A stretch of DNA of 64,000 nt. It comes from Protopterus annectens. Its lineage: Eukaryota; Chordata; Ceratodontiformes; Protopteridae. The position numbers and the translations under genes are program-made. Below the pieces are notes generated by a model that was not told where the DNA came from, ran no database searches, and saw nothing but the letters and a program-made list of their open reading frames with translations. The stretch covers positions 1,196,783,241-1,196,847,240 of the forward strand of contig NC_056737.1 of the NCBI RefSeq assembly GCF_019279795.1, written 5' to 3'. Of this stretch, positions 60,190 through 64,000 are shown one piece after another; positions within the stretch are counted from its first letter, which is position 1, and each line of letters starts with the position of its first letter.

Positions 60190-60194
60190 AGTAG

Positions 60195-60200
60195 ATCCAC

Positions 60201-60255
<55 letters not shown>

Positions 60256-60258
60256 TAT
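60195..60258. repeat. (TA)n microsatellite
   Basis: About 28 TA dinucleotides between the fold-back element and the endonuclease remnant. The minus-strand YIYI frame is an artefact. Confidence 0.95.
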
Positions 60259-60850
60259 AAAATCATACTGAGTGGAATATAACATCCTTCACAGATACAC
60301 TAACTTAAAATCCTCAGTATACTCATGCAGTGCTTCAGCCATTTTTGGAAGTCTAATCTTATCTCTAAGGATCCTGTCCATATATAGATCAAGCACTACA
60401 TTGAAGCCCCTTCCCATAATTATATTTCTCTGAGCATACACCACTGACAAATCTCTGCTAAGTGAGTTTAAAACTGCAGGTGAATCTTTTTTGTCCCACA
60501 GAAATTGCATAAAAAAATCCTACCCATAGCTGTGGTCATCTTCATTATAATCCATTTAGTTATAATCCATATTCTCTGTTGCTCACTAACCATATATTGT
60601 GCTTTTCAGGCCACCTGTTGTGGTATTTAGATGACCATCCCTCCTTTGGCAGAAGTGCAACAAGAAAAAAAGTGGCCCCTCCCCACCTATTAACAGCTGA
60701 CTTGGTCATCCTTTTCTGGATTCTACTCTCTTGAAAAAAAGCAATCTGTATACAGTATCATCTGGGTTTTTATTATAGTTGGAGCCCCTTTTACATTCCA
60801 TGTTGCTAAACTAAAAATCCCCATTATTAACTCATAAACTCCAGTTTATC

Positions 60851-61640
60851 TAGTTACTATTAGTATTATGGTCTGCCACAACTGGTGCAAACTATTTAAA
60901 TTACCACTTCAGAGGAAATATAATTTCTAACAAGTTACAAATGAGAATGAATTAGATATTTGCCTTGGAAAGAAAAGCCTCTGCTAGAATAACCTCTGGT
61001 TGAAAACATCTATATATGACTCAATGAGGTTATCCCAAGGGTAAAAACCAGCAAAATTTAGAATAAGGCCCCCTGTATAATGACAACCTGGTACTGAGGT
61101 GGACAGCGAAGTCTGACAAATGAACCATTTGACCAAACCCCCACACCTACACTTCTGTTCTCTGTTCTAGTATAGTTCCCCTCGACTGTCATGTCCTCCC
61201 TTCTTTCACCGTAAGTATAAAACCACAAGTCTTCCCTAAGAATATTGTTACACAACATCACATAACCATGAACAATAACATGATTTCCTTTGAGTTTGCA
61301 TGGTCACATGATGCTTTAGCTTTCTAACAATTCAAATGTGCATCACTCATTGATGAGGTTCGACACTCACTTCCTTACTTCCATCTACGTCTCTCACTGA
61401 CTTTCTATTTAAACATATCACATGCCTGCTTTTCTCTCACTTCATACTACAAGTCCTGTTTGTATTATACAAACTTATTTTTAATTTCCTCTATAAACTG
61501 GGTAAAAGTTCTCTGACTATTAGATCATTGTCGTATAACTTGTATCTGCTCTTAACCAATGTTTTCGTATCATGTCTAATTTGGTATAATTATTTAAACT
61601 GTATTTTTTTTATTATTATTTTTAAGGACTGTAAAATTAC
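60851..61640. other. No recognised feature
   Basis: AT-rich. The minus-strand frame 61058-61261 has no recognised family. The right part may be 3' UTR of the L2-like LINE whose tail follows. Confidence 0.35.
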
Positions 61641-61775
61641 TGTTCTTAAAATGTTTTGTAATACTTTGGAGCTTTTCTCTCTGAGCCTGTGCTGAAAATG
61701 GGCTCCTAACAAGTCAGACTTTCCCTGTAATCAAATGGCAATAAATAAATAACTAAATAAATAAATGATTTTGTT
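61641..61775 (+). mobile_element. L2-like LINE 3' tail
   Basis: TTTGGAGCTTTTCTC, TGTGCTGAAAATGGGC and AGTCAGACTTTCCCTGTAAT are followed by AAATAAATAACTAAATAAAT. It is the same tail as at 22.5 kb, in plus orientation. Confidence 0.75.
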
Positions 61776-61954
61776 AATCCCAATAAAGCAATACAAAAAA
61801 GGTAGCAACAGAAACATTTTAATCATAGCCTAAACTTTTCATTTAAGTCAGCTGACGAGATTTAGTCAGCCAATCACATTCCTAACAAACGTTCGGGTAT
61901 CAATAGCACGAGTATCAATAATCAATGAAACAAGCAAAACACCAGATTGTTCTA

Positions 61955-62640
61955 TAGGCCTTGGGACACAGGTGGACAGTAGTCTCTCCTTTGATAATAA
62001 CATCACCACAGTAGTCAGGAAATCCTTCTGTGTGGCACACCTCATCACAAAAGGTTTCTCATCCAGGAAAAAAGAGGTCATTGTTCCCCTCTACTCGTCA
62101 CTCATTAGGCCCATTATAGAGTACAATGCCCCTTTTGGTATGTACCTCACAAGACATCTACAACAACTGGAAAGGCCACAGAAATACCTCACAAAGAGGA
62201 TTACCGGGCTCAAACAGATGCCCTACGCAGACCGTCTCAAAACTGCAGCTTTACTCCGTTGCATATCACCTACTCAGAGGTGATCTCTGCCTAACACACA
62301 AAGCTATGTCAAACCTAGAGCTTTTGGAATTGCTCCACTTAAAGAAATCCCAATCCCTCCAAGCTACACGGATAGATTCCTGTCACAGAGACTTTCCATA
62401 CTCTGGAACAAACTACCTATCTATATCAAACAAAGCTCCTCATTAGCACTCTTCAAGAAAAATCTTGATGATTGGATGGGAGATAGGAAATTCACCCCGG
62501 GGATCACTTCTGTGGCTCTGCTCGACAGTGCCACAAGAAAATAATTTTCTTGGGTGGTGAAAGCCAAGGTACCTTTTGGCTCAGCTTATATATGCCCTAG
62601 GGCCAATAGCCTAGTACCTACCTATGAACCTATCAACCTA
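61955..62640 (+). mobile_element. CR1-like LINE fragment F (3' end)
   Basis: Starts in the reverse transcriptase thumb (LGTQVDSSLSFDNNITTVV), passes SSLIRPIIEYNAPFGMYL and RITGLKQMPYADRLK, then frameshifts near 62240. Ends with the family 3' end and CCTATGAACC units at 62620-62640. A normal 5'-truncated copy. Confidence 0.9.
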
Positions 62641-63310
62641 TGAACGAGGAGCTGACCTCTGGTGTGGAACATCGGTCGCCCATGTTGGTGATGACCAGGT
62701 CTAGGATATTGCTACCCCTGGTGGGGGGTGTGGATAAGTTGATCCAAGGCATTGGAATTGATAAATTCCAGAAAACGTTGAGCAAAAGAGTTGGTACATG
62801 AGTAGTTTTTCCAGTTAATGGTGGGGTATTGAAATCACCCATTATTAGGGTGTATGGTTGTACCTTAATATTTTCCAGTGTATCAAGAAAAGAAGAGTGG
62901 GAATCCTGGGGCATGGTGAGGGGTCTGTAACAAGCTACAATCTGGATTGCGGTTTTGCCCAGAGTTAGTTGAACTTGGATAATCTCGGATGCATTATGCT
63001 GAGCAACTAGCTTGAAGGGGTAGATATCCTTAATGAATATGGACATGCCTCCAACTTTAGCATTTTGGTCCGGGTTTGGTGGCCGAAAGGTGTGGTATGA
63101 ATTATAGCCTGGTAATGTAGGGGTGCTCTCTGGAGCTTTGAACCAGGTCTCTGTCACTGCACAGATGTCGATGTTCTCCATTTTAAGGAGTGCCTCGAGT
63201 GAGTGTATTTTGAGGTTTAGACTTCTAGAATTGAGTAGCAGTACCCTCAGATTTTGCTTGCTTGTATCTGTTATGGTAGTGAATTTGTCATTTGAACCTT
63301 GTCTAAAAAA
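62641..63310 (-). pseudogene. CR1 copy G ORF2 endonuclease
   Basis: Reads LLLNSRSLNLKIHSLEALLK, then MENIDICAVTETWFKAPEST, then GGMSIFIKDI and LIMGDFN. A short out-of-frame stretch follows GDFN before NILDLVITNMGDRCS returns in the correct frame, which indicates two compensating indels. The copy then ends at fragment F. It contains no reverse transcriptase. Confidence 0.85.
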
Positions 63311-64000
63311 GGCACTATAGGGGTGGCAAGAGCCTTTGTCAGTATCCAGAATCCCAAGGGTGACAGTTGCAGGCCATCTCTGGCAAAGCAGCGTGGTCTG
63401 TCGATCATGTTAATCCAGGCAGACAGATACCGGATTCCCTTAGAATGACACCAGAAGCTTACCCAGTTGTTGAAGTCAATCATTTTGTCCTTGTACTGTG
63501 GTATCATTCTGGGTGATGGCAGGATGCTATTCAGGGCTAGAGTTATACCTGCCTGGGCTACAAGATTGGAGAGCTCCCCCATGTCTCTTTTTATGTATTC
63601 CAGGGAGGTACTTATCAGGTCATTCACACCAACGTGGACAATGAGAGAGTCATATTTGTACTTGTTGTGGAGTGAACTGAGTGTGTGCATTATATGGCAG
63701 ATCCTGGCACCCAACAGGCAGCTGGCAGTAACATTCTCCTTGTTTAGCCTGGTGAGTGGAACATCAGTGTGCCTGACTATAGAGTCACCTATGACTAGAG
63801 TGTTGGGTACGTTATGCCTTATGGGCTGTAGTTGAGTGGCACACTGAGTATGTGGGCTATGTGTCATTTGGGTTGTGTTGGAGGGTGGACGTTGCTTGCA
63901 TTTCTGCTTTGGAAGTCTCGGTTGTTTGGGCAGATTTTTATTGACAACCTCTGTGAATGTAGGCTTGTGTTTTGTGCTTCTGTGTGTGTGTTTTGATGGT
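63271..64000 (-). pseudogene. CR1 copy G ORF1, SGNH-type esterase domain
   Basis: The best-preserved esterase of the five. Block I is VIGDSIVRHTDVPL with the nucleophile serine, block III is HVGVNDL, and block V reads DGLQLSPLG. The Asp is kept but the catalytic His has become Gln, so hydrolase activity is doubtful. The frame is open for at least 198 codons to the stop at 63271. Upstream sequence to the window end looks like the basic linker of ORF1 (as in copy A), but the N-terminus is outside. The C-terminal 12 codons overlap ORF2 in -1, with T TTT TTA at 63304-63310. Confidence 0.85.
63304..63310 (-). promoter_or_regulatory. Candidate -1 frameshift heptamer, CR1 copy G
   Basis: T TTT TTA in phase with the esterase frame (codons TTT TTA GAC). 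The -1 frame is open into the endonuclease, whose usual first AUG is CTG in this copy. Confidence 0.5.

Larger units (their letters stand above)
37595..60850 (-). mobile_element. Nested L1-like LINE, in five pieces
   Basis: One minus-strand LINE can be traced through colinear pieces. Endonuclease at 60255-60850: FFQESRIQ, then MGRGFNVVLDLYMDR (degraded GGDFN), then KLVYL, stop, RMLYSTQYDF. Rest of the endonuclease at 59440-59725: VSQTFLTGMANTEI and MLSDCAMVM (SDH changed to SDC). Linker at 57701-57895: KLQEKLNWLNKEFKYKK. Linker end, reverse transcriptase and C-terminus at 44927-47750: KPKEIKDILLHEY, GKARSPDGLTV, KPNKDPLNPSSYR, FSKAFDKI, TLQGCLLS, ELDTISSVTGIRI, RKWKKLYLRFLSRIQVIKM. 3' UTR at 37595-37734. 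It is interrupted by a full-length L1, a satellite, an L2-like LINE and a fold-back element. Stops and frameshifts are frequent. Confidence 0.75.
62641..64000 (-). mobile_element. CR1-like LINE fragment G (5' part), runs off the window
   Basis: Minus strand. ORF1 esterase at 63271-63867 and upstream, then the ORF2 endonuclease at 62641-63310. It stops at about 62641, within the sequence after the endonuclease, directly against the 3' tail of fragment F on the opposite strand. No 3' tail of its own is present. It continues past the end of the window. Confidence 0.9.

Noticed and set aside
62600-62700. Twin-priming inversion of a single CR1
   Set aside because: In twin priming the inverted 5' part lies upstream of the 3' part; here it lies beyond the 3' tail.

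Overview
The window looks like a repeat-saturated stretch of a non-mammalian vertebrate genome, such as a fish or amphibian. The reasons are CR1-type LINEs with an ORF1 esterase, L1-, RTE- and L2-like LINEs, a Penelope-like element, a hAT transposon, tRNA-derived SINEs and one vertebrate-style lipoxygenase exon. I cannot name the species. Nothing looks bacterial, and there is no operon, CRISPR array or viral genome. Almost every long reading frame is a decayed transposon gene or an artefact of a tandem repeat.

Layout. 1-1.2 kb: a lipoxygenase-like exon (249-399, + strand) with both splice signals, followed by presumed intron. 1.2-4.95 kb: CR1 copy A (minus). 5.2-7.0 kb: a degenerate ~70-bp tandem repeat split by an L2-like LINE. 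7.5-27.3 kb: a 71-bp satellite in five blocks, separated by CR1 copies B (9.6-13.1 kb) and C/D (14.6-16.4 and 18.6-19.9 kb) and by a 3.98-kb hAT element (20.8-24.8 kb) with an 8-bp target duplication. 27.3-28.1 kb: an L1-type reverse transcriptase fragment whose catalytic box is amplified as a 103-bp tandem repeat. 28.1-31.6 kb: an RTE-like LINE (minus) carrying a Penelope-like GIY-YIG fragment. 33.3-37.6 kb: a duplicated segment with ~80-bp repeats. 37.6-60.85 kb: one old minus-strand L1-like LINE, torn into five pieces by a full-length plus-strand L1 (37.7-44.9 kb), a 9.95-kb satellite of 104-bp units (47.75-57.7 kb), an L2-like LINE (57.9-59.4 kb) and a fold-back element (59.8-60.2 kb). 61.6-64 kb: an L2-like tail and two opposed CR1 fragments, F and G.

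Main observations. (1) The 104-bp satellite appears to be an internal segment of the L1-like LINE ORF2, amplified about 95-fold in place: translated on the LINE strand, the unit continues the LINE protein at both array edges. (2) All five CR1 copies that retain the ORF1/ORF2 junction carry the slippery heptamer T TTT TTA in the ORF1 frame, exactly where a -1 shift enters the ORF2 frame. This suggests programmed -1 frameshifting in this CR1 family. (3) CR1 copies B and C/D share both insertion junctions and two inactivating changes, so a dead LINE was duplicated together with satellite in a ~5-kb unit.

All readings come from inspection and translation by eye. Family names rest on recognised motifs, not on database searches. 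Element boundaries are good to roughly 10-50 bp unless a target duplication fixes them.
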